From the NCBI GenBank assembly GCA_050184115.1, contig JBFXAQ010000001.1:1-64000 (forward strand): a stretch of DNA of 64,000 nucleotides, in the 5' to 3' direction. The position numbers and the translations under genes are program-made. The notes under the pieces are model-generated. The model saw nothing but the letters and a program-made list of their open reading frames with translations. It did not search any database and was not told the DNA's origin. Source of the DNA: JACKNG01 sp050184115 (GTDB lineage: Bacteria > Pseudomonadota > Gammaproteobacteria > Ga0077536). Shown one piece after another: positions 25,697 through 35,647 of this stretch; the stretch's first letter is position 1; each line of letters opens with the position of its first letter.

Positions 25697-26431
25697 TCAG
25701 GCGAGATCGCCCCACAAGGCCTGCATGACCGCCAACGCGGCGACGGCGGCGGTTTCGGTGCGCAGCACACGCGGACCGAGGCTCACGGCATGCGCGCCGG
25801 CACTCAGCATGCGTTCGACCTCGCCGGGGTCGAAGCCACCTTCCGGGCCGGCGAGCAGGGCCACGGCGGCGGTGGGTCGCGGCTGGCGCGCAAGCGGTGC
25901 GCTGGCGCCCGGTTGGAGCAGGAAGGCAGTGGTCGCGCCGCGCGCGGCCAGCCAGTCGTCGAGCGTGGTCACGCCTGCCAGGGTCGGCAGCAACGCGCGT
26001 TCGCTTTGTTCGGCGGCGTGACGGACGACGCCGGCCCAGTGCTCGAGCCGGCGATCCTCACGGCGCTGGTCGAGCCTCACCACCGTGCGCCGGCTGACCA
26101 CCGGCACGATGTGCCGCACGCCGAGCTCGACCGCCTTCTGCAACGTGTAGTCCATGCGCTCGCCGCGCGAGATGGATTGCACCAGGGTGATCTCGAGCGG
26201 CGATTCGCCGCGCGTGGCGAGCGCGGGCCCCACCAGGGCATGCACCGCTTCGCGCGAGACCAGGGTGAGGCGCGCCTCGTGCACCGCGCCGCGGCCGTCG
26301 AGCAAGACCAGTTCGGCGTTGCGTGCGAGGCGCAGCACGGTCCGTACGTGGTGGGCACTGACGGCAGGCAGGGTGACTTCGATGCCGTCTGCGAGCGCAC
26401 AGTCGACGAACACGCGCGGTATGGCGCTCAT
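25697..26431 (-). CDS. rsmE: 16S rRNA m3U1498 methyltransferase RsmE
   Basis: A 244-residue SPOUT-class methyltransferase that methylates N3 of U1498 in 16S rRNA. Seen are the N-terminal PUA-like segment (HHVRTVLRLARNAEL), the family motif SRGERMDYTLQKAVELGV, and the knotted SAM-binding end GPEGGFDPGE and LGPRVLRTETA. The start at 26431 (MSAIPRVFVD) gives the normal length. It converges on the algR-like gene with a 9-base gap. Confidence 0.95.
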   Translation of the reverse strand: MSAIPRVFVDCALADGIEVTLPAVSAHHVRTVLRLARNAELVLLDGRGAVHEARLTLVSREAVHALVGPALATRGESPLEITLVQSISRGERMDYTLQKAVELGVRHIVPVVSRRTVVRLDQRREDRRLEHWAGVVRHAAEQSERALLPTLAGVTTLDDWLAARGATTAFLLQPGASAPLARQPRPTAAVALLAGPEGGFDPGEVERMLSAGAHAVSLGPRVLRTETAAVAALAVMQALWGDLA

Positions 26432-26513
26432 ACCGTGCATTCGGCGCACGCGCCATTTCGATGCGGGGAGCGGCGAGCTACCATGGTGCGCCCCGAGCCC
26501 TGTCCGCAGCCGC

Positions 26514-26960
26514 ATGTTCCGCACCCTGAAGGCCCTGTTCGAAGACCAGATTGCGCAATTCGTCAGTCACGACGACAGCGCCGACGCCCTGCCGCTCGCG
26601 GTCGCCGCGCTGCTGTTCGAGATTTCGCGCGCCGACGAGGAGATCCACGACGCCGAGCGGGCCGAGATCTGCCAGGCTGTCGCCCGCATCTGCGACGTAC
26701 CGGCGGCCGACATCGCCAACCTCGTGGCCAGCGCCGACGAGGCGGTGGAGGAGGCGATCTCGGTTTACGACTTCACCTCGGTGGTCAACGAACGCATGGA
26801 TCATGAGCAGAAGTACGCCCTGTTGCTGACGCTGTGGCGGGTCGCCTACGCGGACGGTCGTGTCGATGCGTACGAAGAGTACTACGTGCGCAAGATCGCG
26901 GACCTCCTGCATCTCTCGCAGCGCGAATACATTCGCGCCAAGCACGAAGCCGCGCCGTGA
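26514..26960 (+). CDS. TerB-family protein
   Basis: A 148-residue all-helical protein of the TerB-like fold. Characteristic are the duplicated acidic motifs EISRADEEIHDAE and RVAYADGRVDAYEE, which bind divalent metal in TerB relatives. Stand-alone proteins of this type are common in proteobacteria beside housekeeping genes; a link to tellurite resistance is not implied without other ter genes, none of which are nearby. It diverges from rsmE. Confidence 0.85.
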   Translation: MFRTLKALFEDQIAQFVSHDDSADALPLAVAALLFEISRADEEIHDAERAEICQAVARICDVPAADIANLVASADEAVEEAISVYDFTSVVNERMDHEQKYALLLTLWRVAYADGRVDAYEEYYVRKIADLLHLSQREYIRAKHEAAP

Positions 26961-26998
26961 GCGTGGCCGCGCCGCGGTGGTGACCGCGGGCGCTGCGC

Positions 26999-27481
26999 TC
27001 AGGTCGGGGGGTGGGCGCGCGGAATGTCGAAGCTGCGGCCGAGCATGGCGAGGATGAGCTGGTCCTCGAGCTCGATGCGGGTGGTGAGCTCCTCGCCGAG
27101 GCGCGAGAGATCACTGGCGAGGTGCCCCTTGATGCGCTCGGCATCCGGTTCGTCGTAGCGCTCGCTGAACTCGACAGCGATGTCGGTCGAAAGCTGGATG
27201 CGCGGGTAGATTTCGCGCGCCATTTCGAGCACCGGCTGGCGCCGTTCGTTGCCTTCGGCGATGCGTTGGTAGAGACCGAAGTGGCCGGCGGCGATGTAGT
27301 CGACCAGGAGATCCTCGAACTCGTCGAGCATCTCCAGCACCGGTTGGTCGACGGTGTGCAGGTCGAGCTTGGACAACTCCCACAGGAGTACCAGCATCTG
27401 CTGGCGCTCGCGGAGCATGTCCTCGATCAGTTTACGGGTCTGGGCGCGGGCCTGCGCCGAATCGGCTTGCTTGGACATCAT
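26999..27481 (-). CDS. Rsd/AlgQ-family anti-sigma-70 factor
   Basis: A 160-residue helical protein with RKLIEDMLRERQQMLVLL near the N-terminus and FEDLLVDYIAAGHFGLYQRI in the middle, the core of the Rsd/AlgQ family. Family members bind region 4 of the housekeeping sigma factor and shift RNA polymerase toward alternative sigma factors in stationary phase. That may matter here because the catabolic operons use sigma-54. A second in-frame Met (codon 2) may be the actual start. Confidence 0.85.
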   Translation of the reverse strand: MMSKQADSAQARAQTRKLIEDMLRERQQMLVLLWELSKLDLHTVDQPVLEMLDEFEDLLVDYIAAGHFGLYQRIAEGNERRQPVLEMAREIYPRIQLSTDIAVEFSERYDEPDAERIKGHLASDLSRLGEELTTRIELEDQLILAMLGRSFDIPRAHPPT

Positions 27482-27606
27482 CGTCTTTCTGGGTTCCCTG
27501 GGCGGCGCCTAATTTACCCTGCGCCGCCGCGCCACGCACCCGCCACGTGCGCCAGGCACGCACGAAAGCGGTGCTTTCGCGGCACTTTGAAGGCGATAAT
27601 CGCGCG

Positions 27607-29055
27607 ATGGAGATCCCGGGTTTCGAGATCAAGCGGCGCATCGGCCAAGGTGGCATGGCGACCGCCTATCTCGCCGTGCAGCGTTCGCTGGGTCGCGAGG
27701 TGGTGCTCAAGGTACTCGACACCGCCACTCGCGACACCCCGGAAACCGTGGAGCGCTTCCTCAACGAGGGGCGCATCATCGCCTCGCTCAACCACCCCCA
27801 CATCATCACCATCTACGACATCGGGCAGTACGACGACAAGGTCTACATCTCGATGGAGTACGTCGAGGGCGGCGATCTCAAGCAGCGCATGCAGCGCACG
27901 GTGTTCACGCCGGCCATGGCCATCGACATCATCGAGAAGATCGCCGGTGGCCTCGCGGTCGCCCACGACAGCGGCATCGTCCACCGCGACGTCAAGCCGG
28001 GCAACATCCTGTTCCGCCGCGACGGCACGCCGCTGCTGAGCGATTTCGGCATCGCCAAGCGCCTCTCCGGCGACTCCGATCTGACCTCGACCGGCATGTT
28101 CCTCGGCAGTCCCAACTACATGGCGCCGGAACAGTCCGAGGCGGGCCCGATCGACGGTCGCGCCGACATCTACTCGCTCGGCGTGATCCTCTACGAGATG
28201 CTGGCCGGCGAGCGCGCCTACACCGCGGACTCGGTGATCGACGTCATCGTCATGCACAAGAAGGCGCCGGTGCCGACGCTGCCGACCGGCTACGAGTCGC
28301 TGCAGGAATTGCTCGAGCTGATGATGGCGAAGAACCGCCGCGATCGCTTTCGCGACGCGCGCAGCCTGATCCATTACATCGGCGAACTCAGGCGCAAGGG
28401 CATCGTGCGCTCGAATTCCGAGCTTTCGGCGCACCCGGACATCGACATCACGGGGGAACACGAGGCCGAGGGCGAGACGACGCGCTCGACGCGTGTGTCG
28501 TTGGTCGAGCAGTCGCGACCGCGCTGGCCGCAGTGGCTGTTGGTCGGCGGTCTCGTCGCTTGTGCAATCGGTTGGGGCGCGCTGCTCGTCGTCGAGCGCA
28601 ACATGCGCCGCGACGAGCAGCCGGCGATCCAGGTCAGCGCGGCGCTGGAGTCGGTCAAGGGCGAGTCGCCGGTGGAGCCGGCAGCGCCGGGCATGGCGAG
28701 CGATGCGGCGGAACTGGCGCAGGTCAAGAGTGCGCTCCTGTGGCTGGGGCGGCACAGTCTCGACGACATGCGCCTGACCGCGCCGCCGCGCGACAACGCC
28801 TATTACTATTTCACGCGCCTGCTGCAACTCGACCCGGGCAACGTCGAAGCGCGCAACGGGCTGGAAGCGATCGCCGCCCAGTGCGCCTTCCTGGCCGAGC
28901 GCGAGATCGCGCAGAACCGCTATGCCGAGGCGCTCTCGCTGGTCGGCGTCGGCCTGCAGATCGACCCCGGCAACGAATCGCTGCGCGTGCTGCGGGATCT
29001 CGCCGACAAACCGCAGGGCGGCTTCTTCCAGGCCCTGCGCCACCTGTTCGACTAG
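27607..29055 (+). CDS. PknB-type Ser/Thr protein kinase
   Basis: A 482-residue membrane-bound kinase. The kinase domain (residues about 6-265) is complete: Gly loop IGQGGMATAY, Lys in VVLKVL, catalytic loop HRDVKPGN, DFG in LSDFGIAK and MAPEQ. One transmembrane helix follows near residues 307-328 (LLVGGLVACAIGWGALLVV), leaving a C-terminal periplasmic part of about 150 residues whose helices look TPR-like (YYYFTRLLQLDPGNVEARNG). The start at 27607 is set directly ahead of the Gly loop. Substrates are unknown. Confidence 0.92.
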   Translation: MEIPGFEIKRRIGQGGMATAYLAVQRSLGREVVLKVLDTATRDTPETVERFLNEGRIIASLNHPHIITIYDIGQYDDKVYISMEYVEGGDLKQRMQRTVFTPAMAIDIIEKIAGGLAVAHDSGIVHRDVKPGNILFRRDGTPLLSDFGIAKRLSGDSDLTSTGMFLGSPNYMAPEQSEAGPIDGRADIYSLGVILYEMLAGERAYTADSVIDVIVMHKKAPVPTLPTGYESLQELLELMMAKNRRDRFRDARSLIHYIGELRRKGIVRSNSELSAHPDIDITGEHEAEGETTRSTRVSLVEQSRPRWPQWLLVGGLVACAIGWGALLVVERNMRRDEQPAIQVSAALESVKGESPVEPAAPGMASDAAELAQVKSALLWLGRHSLDDMRLTAPPRDNAYYYFTRLLQLDPGNVEARNGLEAIAAQCAFLAEREIAQNRYAEALSLVGVGLQIDPGNESLRVLRDLADKPQGGFFQALRHLFD

Positions 29056-29167
29056 TCGGGGGCCTGGCCGGTCGCAGGCGGCAGGCGCCGGTGGACGGCG
29101 CTCGCCCGGGCGACCATGAGCGCGGCAGCGGGGGCGTGGGGTCGGCGGACGCCGCGCCGTCGCGCGC

Positions 29168-29704
29168 TCAGCGTGCGGGCAGGGCGTCGGCCGGCAGCAG
29201 GTCGAGCAGGGCGCGGGCCTGTTCGACACGGCGCTGATCGAATTGCTCGACCAGGGCCTTCAAGGTCGCCGCGCGATCGCTCGCGGCCTCGACCGCGGCC
29301 GCCTGTGCGGCGGCTTCGCGCGCCGCTGCCTGCTCGGCGGTGTACTCGGCGGTGACCGCGTCGACGTCGATGCCGGCCTCCTCGGCGGCGGCCATCGCGG
29401 CCTTGAGTTCTTCGCCCTCGTCGGGCACGGGTGGCGCGAGTTCGGTCTGACTCGCCGCGCCGAAGGCCCGTGAGCGCAACGCCAGGCGTTCCTCTTCCGG
29501 TACCGCGACGGCGGTGTCGTCGATCAGTTCGCCGTTGTCGAAGACGAACACGCGCGGCCCGGGTTCGGCGCCGCGGTACCAGGCCGGGGGCTTGCCCGCG
29601 AGCTGCACCGTGCCCGTGGCGGGATGGGTCCACTGGAACATCCAGGCCTCGGTGGGCGCGGTTAGAATCAGGCACAGCGCGAGGCTGATGGCGATCGTGC
29701 GCAT
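29168..29704 (-). CDS. Secreted DUF4124-like protein
   Basis: About 178 residues with a signal peptide (IAISLALCLILTAPTEA). The mature N-terminus, WMFQWTHPATGTVQLAGKPP, has the DUF4124 pattern (aromatic-x-W then a PP motif). The C-terminal half is an Ala/Glu-rich coiled coil (residues about 100-165). An alternative Met at 29713 exists. A GCTATACT -10-like motif at 29739-29746 on the minus strand lies about 35 bases upstream. Function unknown. Confidence 0.7.
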   Translation of the reverse strand: MRTIAISLALCLILTAPTEAWMFQWTHPATGTVQLAGKPPAWYRGAEPGPRVFVFDNGELIDDTAVAVPEEERLALRSRAFGAASQTELAPPVPDEGEELKAAMAAAEEAGIDVDAVTAEYTAEQAAAREAAAQAAAVEAASDRAATLKALVEQFDQRRVEQARALLDLLPADALPAR

Positions 29705-29775
29705 GGGCGTCACCCGCGTCGTCGGCGTTGGTGCGACGCAGTATAGCAGTGGCCTGCCGGGATCGATGCCGCACC

Positions 29776-32352
29776 GTGTACCTGCTCCGATTTGCCGAAT
29801 TGTCGCGTGCCGGCCCGGCGATCGTCGTGCCCGGTGCGGCCAGTGCCCGCGCGCTCGGCCTGGCGCTCGGGCTCGCCGAGCGCGCCGCTGGCAAGGCGGC
29901 GTGGCTCGCGCCCGTCGTCACGAGCTGGCCGGGGGCGGTCGCCGCGCGCCACGAGCTCGACCAGCTCGCCGGCGCGGCGGGTGCGGACACCTTCCTGTTG
30001 TCCACCGAACAGGAACTCGCGTTGTGGCAGCAGGTGCTGGCGGCGGACGAGATGAGTGCGCTCGGTGCGCCCGCGCAAGCGGCGCCGGCAGCGGCCGCGG
30101 CCTGGCGCCTGGCGCGCCTGTGGCGGGTGCACGAACCGGGACCCGCGCATGCTCCCACCGCCGACACCGCCGCTTATGCCCGCTGGGCGGCGACTTTCCG
30201 CCAGCGCCTCGCTGCGCTCGGTGCGGTCGATGGCACGACATTGATGCTGCGCCAGGGCGAGCGCGGCGTCGTCGCGGCCGGCCGCGCCCACGGCTTCGTC
30301 GATCCCGCGCCCGCACTCGCCGCCTGGCTCGGTGAACCCGCGGCCGCGGCGGTGGCCTTGCCGCGCGGCGACCCCTTTCGCTACCACGCCCACGCCTACG
30401 CCGACCGTGCGCAGGAACTTGCCGCGGCGCTGGCCTGGGCGGCGTCGGTCGCGGACGCCGAGCCGGCAGCCCGCGTCGTCGTCGCGCTCGACGATCTCGG
30501 CCAGGCCGAGTCCGTGGTCCGTCGCGTGCTGCGCGACGTGCTCGGTGACGACCACGCCTGCCATCTCGGCCGCGGCCGTGCACTCGCCGACGAACCCGTC
30601 TTCCGCGCCCTCGTCGGCGTACTCGAGATCAAGCCCGTGCTGCGCTGGGATCGGTTCAGCGCCTGGCTGCGGCACGGCGCCATCGCCGGCGCCGGTGCCG
30701 AGCGCGCCGCGCGCGCCCTGCTCGATGCGCGCTTGCGTGCGCGGGAACGTCACGAGTTGCCGCTGGCCGAGGTGCTGGCCGCGATCGGTGACGATGCGGC
30801 GCTGGCCACGCTGCGTGACATCCTCGAGGCCCTGCTCGACCTGCACGCGCGGGCACCGCGCCGCCAGCCCATGGTCGGCTGGCTGGGGCATTTCGAGGCC
30901 TGCCTCGCTGCCGCGGGTTGGCCCGGTGTGGCGGCGGGTGACGAACTGGCCGTGGCCACCCGCCGCGCCTGGACCGAGGTCTGCGATCGGCTCTACCGCC
31001 TCGACGCCGTGCTGCCGGCGCCGACCCGCGCCGAGGCACTGCAGCGCTTGCGCCAGGCGCTGGCCGAGACCACCGTGGCGACACCGACGCCGCGGCAAGG
31101 CATCTTCGTCGTCACGCCCGAGACGGCCCTGGCACTCGCCCCGACGCACCTGTGGCTGGCCGGCTGCGAGAGCGGTCTGCTGGTCAATGCGGCGCGGCCC
31201 AGCCCCTTTCTGCCGATCGCCGGGCAACGCGCGGTCGGCGTCCCCGGTGCCGATCCCGGGCGGGACCTGTGGCGGGCGCGCTGCCTGGTCGAGCTGCTCG
31301 CCGGCGAGGGCGTCGAACACCACGCGAGTTTCGCTGCCGGCGAAGGCGACGAACGCTTCACGCCCTCGCCACTGCTGCCGGGGCTGGCGCGGACGGCGGT
31401 GACGCCACGCACGGCGAGACTGCCACGCGGCTGGCGCCTACCAACGGTTGAGCTTGCCGCCCACGATGACAGCCACGGCCCCGCACTCGTCGCCGGCCAC
31501 GAGATGCGCGGCGGCACGGCCGTGTTCGCGGCCCAGAGCGCCTGCCCGTTTCGCGCCTTCGCCCGCCATCGCCTCGGCGCCGGCGAGGTCGAGGAACCGC
31601 GGCCGGGACTGTCGGCACGCGCGCGTGGCACCCTCGTCCACCGCTGCCTGGCCGAAGCCTGGGGCCTGCTCGGCGACGCCGCTGCGCTCGACGCGCTCGA
31701 CGCCGACGGGCGCCGCGCCCTCGCCGCGCGTGCGGTGGGCCAGGGCCTGCGTCCGCTGCGTCACCAGACCGCGCTCGAACGCGAGGTCCACGACATCGAG
31801 CAGGCCCGGCTGATCGAACTCGTCGAACGCTGGCTCGAATTCGAACGCTCGCGCGGCGCCTTCGAGGTCGTCGCGCGCGAGCAGGGCGAGGTGGTCGACT
31901 TCGGCGGGCTGCGTTTCGGCGTGCGCATCGACCGTGTCGATCGCCTGGCCGACGGCGGTCTCGTGGTCGTCGACTACAAGACCGGTGCCTGCCGCGTGGC
32001 CGACTGGGAGCCGCCGCGCATGCGCGAACCGCAGCTGCCGTTCTATGCGCTGGCCGCGCCGCTTGTCGGCGTGCGCGGCGTCGCTTTCGCCGCCGTCGAT
32101 GCCGAGCAGCCGCAATGGCTGGAGGTGGTGGCCGCGGACGACGGTTGGGAGGAACGCGTCGCCGCCTGGCGCCGCGACCTCGAAGCGCTGGCGGAGGAGA
32201 TCGCCGGCGGCCTCGCCACGCCGACCCCGCGCGACGGCAGTGCGACCTGTCGCCTGTGCGAACAGGCGCCCCTGTGTCGCCTGGCCGAACGCGCCGGCGG
32301 TCGCGTCGCGGACGACGATGCCGCGGCGAGTGGGGTGGTCGGGGATGATTGA
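29776..32352 (+). CDS. AddB-like DNA repair nuclease subunit
   Basis: An 858-residue protein of the probable DNA repair family that pairs with AddA/RecB-like helicases in proteobacteria (TIGR03623 type). The N-terminus is a degenerate helicase-like region; the C-terminal 250 residues hold a RecB-type PD-(D/E)XK nuclease with GTLVHRCLAEAWGLL, the catalytic VVDYKTG, and cysteines in CRLCEQAPLCRL that may bind an Fe-S cluster as in AddB. GTG 29776 is taken as start because similarity begins there. The next gene overlaps its end, so the two form a two-subunit helicase-nuclease for double-strand break repair. Confidence 0.82.
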   Translation: MYLLRFAELSRAGPAIVVPGAASARALGLALGLAERAAGKAAWLAPVVTSWPGAVAARHELDQLAGAAGADTFLLSTEQELALWQQVLAADEMSALGAPAQAAPAAAAAWRLARLWRVHEPGPAHAPTADTAAYARWAATFRQRLAALGAVDGTTLMLRQGERGVVAAGRAHGFVDPAPALAAWLGEPAAAAVALPRGDPFRYHAHAYADRAQELAAALAWAASVADAEPAARVVVALDDLGQAESVVRRVLRDVLGDDHACHLGRGRALADEPVFRALVGVLEIKPVLRWDRFSAWLRHGAIAGAGAERAARALLDARLRARERHELPLAEVLAAIGDDAALATLRDILEALLDLHARAPRRQPMVGWLGHFEACLAAAGWPGVAAGDELAVATRRAWTEVCDRLYRLDAVLPAPTRAEALQRLRQALAETTVATPTPRQGIFVVTPETALALAPTHLWLAGCESGLLVNAARPSPFLPIAGQRAVGVPGADPGRDLWRARCLVELLAGEGVEHHASFAAGEGDERFTPSPLLPGLARTAVTPRTARLPRGWRLPTVELAAHDDSHGPALVAGHEMRGGTAVFAAQSACPFRAFARHRLGAGEVEEPRPGLSARARGTLVHRCLAEAWGLLGDAAALDALDADGRRALAARAVGQGLRPLRHQTALEREVHDIEQARLIELVERWLEFERSRGAFEVVAREQGEVVDFGGLRFGVRIDRVDRLADGGLVVVDYKTGACRVADWEPPRMREPQLPFYALAAPLVGVRGVAFAAVDAEQPQWLEVVAADDGWEERVAAWRRDLEALAEEIAGGLATPTPRDGSATCRLCEQAPLCRLAERAGGRVADDDAAASGVVGDD

Positions 32353-35300
32353 CGACGCCGCCGCCCGCGCCCGCGCGCTCGATCCCGTCACCTCGTTCGC
32401 GGTGCGCGCGCCGGCCGGTTCGGGCAAGACCAGCCTCCTCACCCAGCGTGTGCTGGGCTTGCTCGCCACCGTCGACCAGCCCGAGCAGATCGTCGCCATC
32501 ACCTTTACCCGCAAAGCCGCCGAGGAGATGCGCCTGCGCATCGTCGAGGCCCTCGCCGCGGCGCAGGCGGCACCTCCCGCGGAAGCCTTCCAGCGCGCGA
32601 CCTGGACGCTGGCGCGGGCGGTCGTCGCGCGCGACGCGGAACGTGGCTGGCAGCTCGGCCGGCAACCGGCGCGCCTGCGTATCATGACCATCGACGCCCT
32701 GTGCCAGGCACTCGTGCGCCAGATGCCGCTGACCGCCGGCTTGCCCGGCCTGCCCGCGGTCGAGGACGACGCCCGCCTGCTGCACGCCGAGGCCGCGCGC
32801 GAGGCACTCGCCTCGATCGCCGATGGCGGTCGCCTGCGCGACGCCGTCGCCTGCCTGTTGCGCCATCTCGATAACGACTGGACGCATCTCGAGACACTGC
32901 TCGCCGGTATGCTCGAGCGCCGCGACCAGTGGCTGCGCGTGACCACCGTGGGTGCCGACCGCGGACAGCTCGAGGACGGCTTCCGCCGCCTCGTCGAGCG
33001 CGACCTGGCGCGCCTCGCGACCGCCATCCCGGCCGACACCGGGCGCGCCCTGGCCGAACTCGGCGCCCTGGTCGGCGCCGAACTCGACGACCCCGTGCTG
33101 TGTGGGCTGACGACCTTGCCGCCACCTGCACTGGATGCGCTGCCGGCATGGCAGGCGCTGGGGCGTTTTCTGCTCACGCGCAACGGCAACTGGCGCAGCA
33201 AGGTCACGCGGCGCGAGGGATTCCCGCCCAAGGGCGATGACCATCACGGCATGAAGCAGCGCCATGCCGACATCGTCGCCGAACTGGCGCGGGTGCCCGG
33301 GCTCGGTCGCGCCCTGGCCCGCCTCGCGGGACTCGCAGCCGCGCCGTACGACGAGACCGACTGGACGGTCGTGCTGGCGCTGTTCGAAGTGCTGCAGGTT
33401 GCCGCCGCCCACCTCGTGGTCACCGCCGACGTTGCCGGGCGCGCCGATTTCACCGCTTTTTCGCTTGCCGCGCTGGCCGCGCTGGGCGAGCCCGATCAGC
33501 CGACCGATCTCGCGCTCGCCCTCGACTACCAGGTCCGTCACCTGCTCATCGACGAGTTCCAGGACACCTCGCTCACGCAGTTCGAACTGGTCCGTCGCCT
33601 CACCGCCGGCTGGCAGCCCGGCGACGGCCGTACGCTGTTCGTCGTCGGTGATCCGATGCAGTCGATCTACCGTTTCCGCCAGGCCGAGGTCAGCCTTTTC
33701 CAGCGCGTGCTCGACGATCGCGCCATCGGCGACATCGCGCTCGAACCGCTTGGCCTGCAGGTCAACTTTCGCGCCCAGGCCGCGCTGGTCGACTGGATCA
33801 ACGAGGCGACCCCGGCGGCGCTGGCGTGCATCGAGGCGGCGCCGGCACACTTCGCGCCGCAGCGCGCGGTGCGCGCGGCCATCGAGCCGGCCTGGCTGCT
33901 GCACCCGACCCTGCAGCACGACGGCACGGCGGAAGCGGCCGCGGTGGTCGACCTCGTGCAACGCCTGCGCGGCGAGGACGCCAATGCGTCGATCGCCGTG
34001 CTGGTGCGTAGCCGCGGCCATCTCGGTTCGATCGTGATGGCGCTGCAGGCGGCCGGCGTGCCGCTCGCGGCGCGGGAGATCCGCCGTTTTCTCGAGGTGC
34101 CGGTGGTGGCCGACCTCGTCGCCTTGAGCCGCGCGCTGCTCCACGACGCCGATCGCCTGGCGTGGCTGGCCGTGCTGCGCGCGCCCTGGTGCGGGCTCGA
34201 CCTCGCGGCATTGGAGACGCTGGCCGCGGCGCCCGCTACGCTGGCCGCGGCGCTGGCCGAGCCGGCCCTGGTGCGCAGCCTCGGATCCGATGCCGCGCCG
34301 CGCGCCGCGCGCGTCGCCGGCATCCTCGCGGCCGCCCGTGAACGGCTGGTGCGTGAACCCTTCGCCGACGTCGTCGAAACGACCTGGATCGCGCTCGGCG
34401 GACCGGCCGTGGTGTGTGCCGGGACGGGTGGAGCCGCCGATCTCGAACATGCCCGTGCGCTGTTCGATGAACTCGTGCGGCTCGACCGCGGCGAGGCCGA
34501 ACTGACCGCCGGTCGCCTGCTCGCGCATCTCGCCGATCGCTTCGCTGTTCCCACCCAACCCGACGGTCACGCCGTGCAGGTCATGACCGTGCACCGTGCC
34601 AAGGGGCTCGAGTTCGATCACGTCATCCTGCCCGGCCTCGGCCGCACGCCCCGCGCCGAGGACAAGCCGCTGCTGGCCTGGCGCGAGGAACTCGACCAGG
34701 CGGGCCGGCCGGCACTGGTCGTCGCACCATTGCCGCGCCAACGCAGCGGGCCCTTGTACGACTACCTGCGCGCGAGCGCGACGGCCGAGGCGCGTGAGGA
34801 AGCCGTGCGGCTGCTCTACGTCGCGCTCACCCGCGCGCGCCGCCAGGTGCACCTGTTCGGTCACGCGGCGCGCGACACCAGCGGCCTGCCCGTACCACGT
34901 CAGGGCAGTTTCCTTGCCCTACTGTGGCCGGCGGTGGGAGCGGCCTTCCGCGAACGGGTGGCGTCGTTGCCCGATGTCGGGTCGACGGTCGGCGGCGCGA
35001 GCGTGCCACCGGCGCCGCTGCTGCGCGCCGCGGCGGATGCGCTGCCGGCATGGTTGCCACCACCGCCGGCGACGCCGCCCGGCGAGGCCGCCGTCGAGTT
35101 CGATTGGGCGGGCATCGACGCGCGCCACGTCGGTACAGTCACCCATCGCCTGCTGCAGGACTGGGGCCAGCGTCGCGAACGGCCGCCGCTGGCGGTCTGG
35201 CTGGAGACTGCCCGCGGCTTCGCCCGTGCCCAGTTGCGCGCACTCGGCATGGCAGCGGCGCGGGTCGACGACGCGGTGGAGGAAGTCATCGCGGGCCTGG

Positions 35301-35647
35301 CCGCGGCATTGGCGGGCGAACGGGCGCGCTGGTTGTTCGAGCCGGGCCACGCCGAGGCTGCCGCCGAGCTCGCCCTCGGTTGGACGAGCGCCGGCGAGGT
35401 CCGCCGGTTGGTCATCGACCGGACCTTCGTCGATGCCGCCGGCACGCGCTGGATCGTCGACTTCAAAACCGGCACGCACGCCGGCGGCGACCTGCCCGGC
35501 TGGCTCGATGCCGAGCAGGCACGCTACCGCCCGCAGCTCGAGCGCTACGCCGCGGCGATGGCCGCGCTCGAGCCGCGCCCGATCAGGCTCGGTCTCTTTT
35601 TCCCGCTGGTCGATGGCTGGCGGGAATGGCCTTACGGCGACGCCTGA
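32345..35647 (+). CDS. AddA/RecB-like UvrD helicase-nuclease
   Basis: An 1100-residue superfamily 1 helicase fused to a nuclease. The Walker A is APAGSGKTSLL near residue 25, motif Ia ITFTRKAAEEMRLR, motif II LIDEFQDTS, motif III GDPMQSIYRFRQAE, motif V VMTVHRAKGLEFDHV and motif VI LLYVALTRAR. At the C-terminus VDFKTGTH marks a RecB-family PD-(D/E)XK nuclease domain. With the upstream AddB-like protein it should resect DNA ends ahead of RecA. ATG 32345 overlaps the stop of that gene. Its last 65 bases overlap the convergent gene. Confidence 0.88.
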   Translation: MIDDAAARARALDPVTSFAVRAPAGSGKTSLLTQRVLGLLATVDQPEQIVAITFTRKAAEEMRLRIVEALAAAQAAPPAEAFQRATWTLARAVVARDAERGWQLGRQPARLRIMTIDALCQALVRQMPLTAGLPGLPAVEDDARLLHAEAAREALASIADGGRLRDAVACLLRHLDNDWTHLETLLAGMLERRDQWLRVTTVGADRGQLEDGFRRLVERDLARLATAIPADTGRALAELGALVGAELDDPVLCGLTTLPPPALDALPAWQALGRFLLTRNGNWRSKVTRREGFPPKGDDHHGMKQRHADIVAELARVPGLGRALARLAGLAAAPYDETDWTVVLALFEVLQVAAAHLVVTADVAGRADFTAFSLAALAALGEPDQPTDLALALDYQVRHLLIDEFQDTSLTQFELVRRLTAGWQPGDGRTLFVVGDPMQSIYRFRQAEVSLFQRVLDDRAIGDIALEPLGLQVNFRAQAALVDWINEATPAALACIEAAPAHFAPQRAVRAAIEPAWLLHPTLQHDGTAEAAAVVDLVQRLRGEDANASIAVLVRSRGHLGSIVMALQAAGVPLAAREIRRFLEVPVVADLVALSRALLHDADRLAWLAVLRAPWCGLDLAALETLAAAPATLAAALAEPALVRSLGSDAAPRAARVAGILAAARERLVREPFADVVETTWIALGGPAVVCAGTGGAADLEHARALFDELVRLDRGEAELTAGRLLAHLADRFAVPTQPDGHAVQVMTVHRAKGLEFDHVILPGLGRTPRAEDKPLLAWREELDQAGRPALVVAPLPRQRSGPLYDYLRASATAEAREEAVRLLYVALTRARRQVHLFGHAARDTSGLPVPRQGSFLALLWPAVGAAFRERVASLPDVGSTVGGASVPPAPLLRAAADALPAWLPPPPATPPGEAAVEFDWAGIDARHVGTVTHRLLQDWGQRRERPPLAVWLETARGFARAQLRALGMAAARVDDAVEEVIAGLAAALAGERARWLFEPGHAEAAAELALGWTSAGEVRRLVIDRTFVDAAGTRWIVDFKTGTHAGGDLPGWLDAEQARYRPQLERYAAAMAALEPRPIRLGLFFPLVDGWREWPYGDA

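Noticed and set aside
31358..34864. Very long open frame on the minus strand across the AddB/AddA genes
   Set aside because: A GC-rich shadow; the plus-strand proteins have full helicase and nuclease motifs, the minus product is low-complexity Arg/Gly/Gln.
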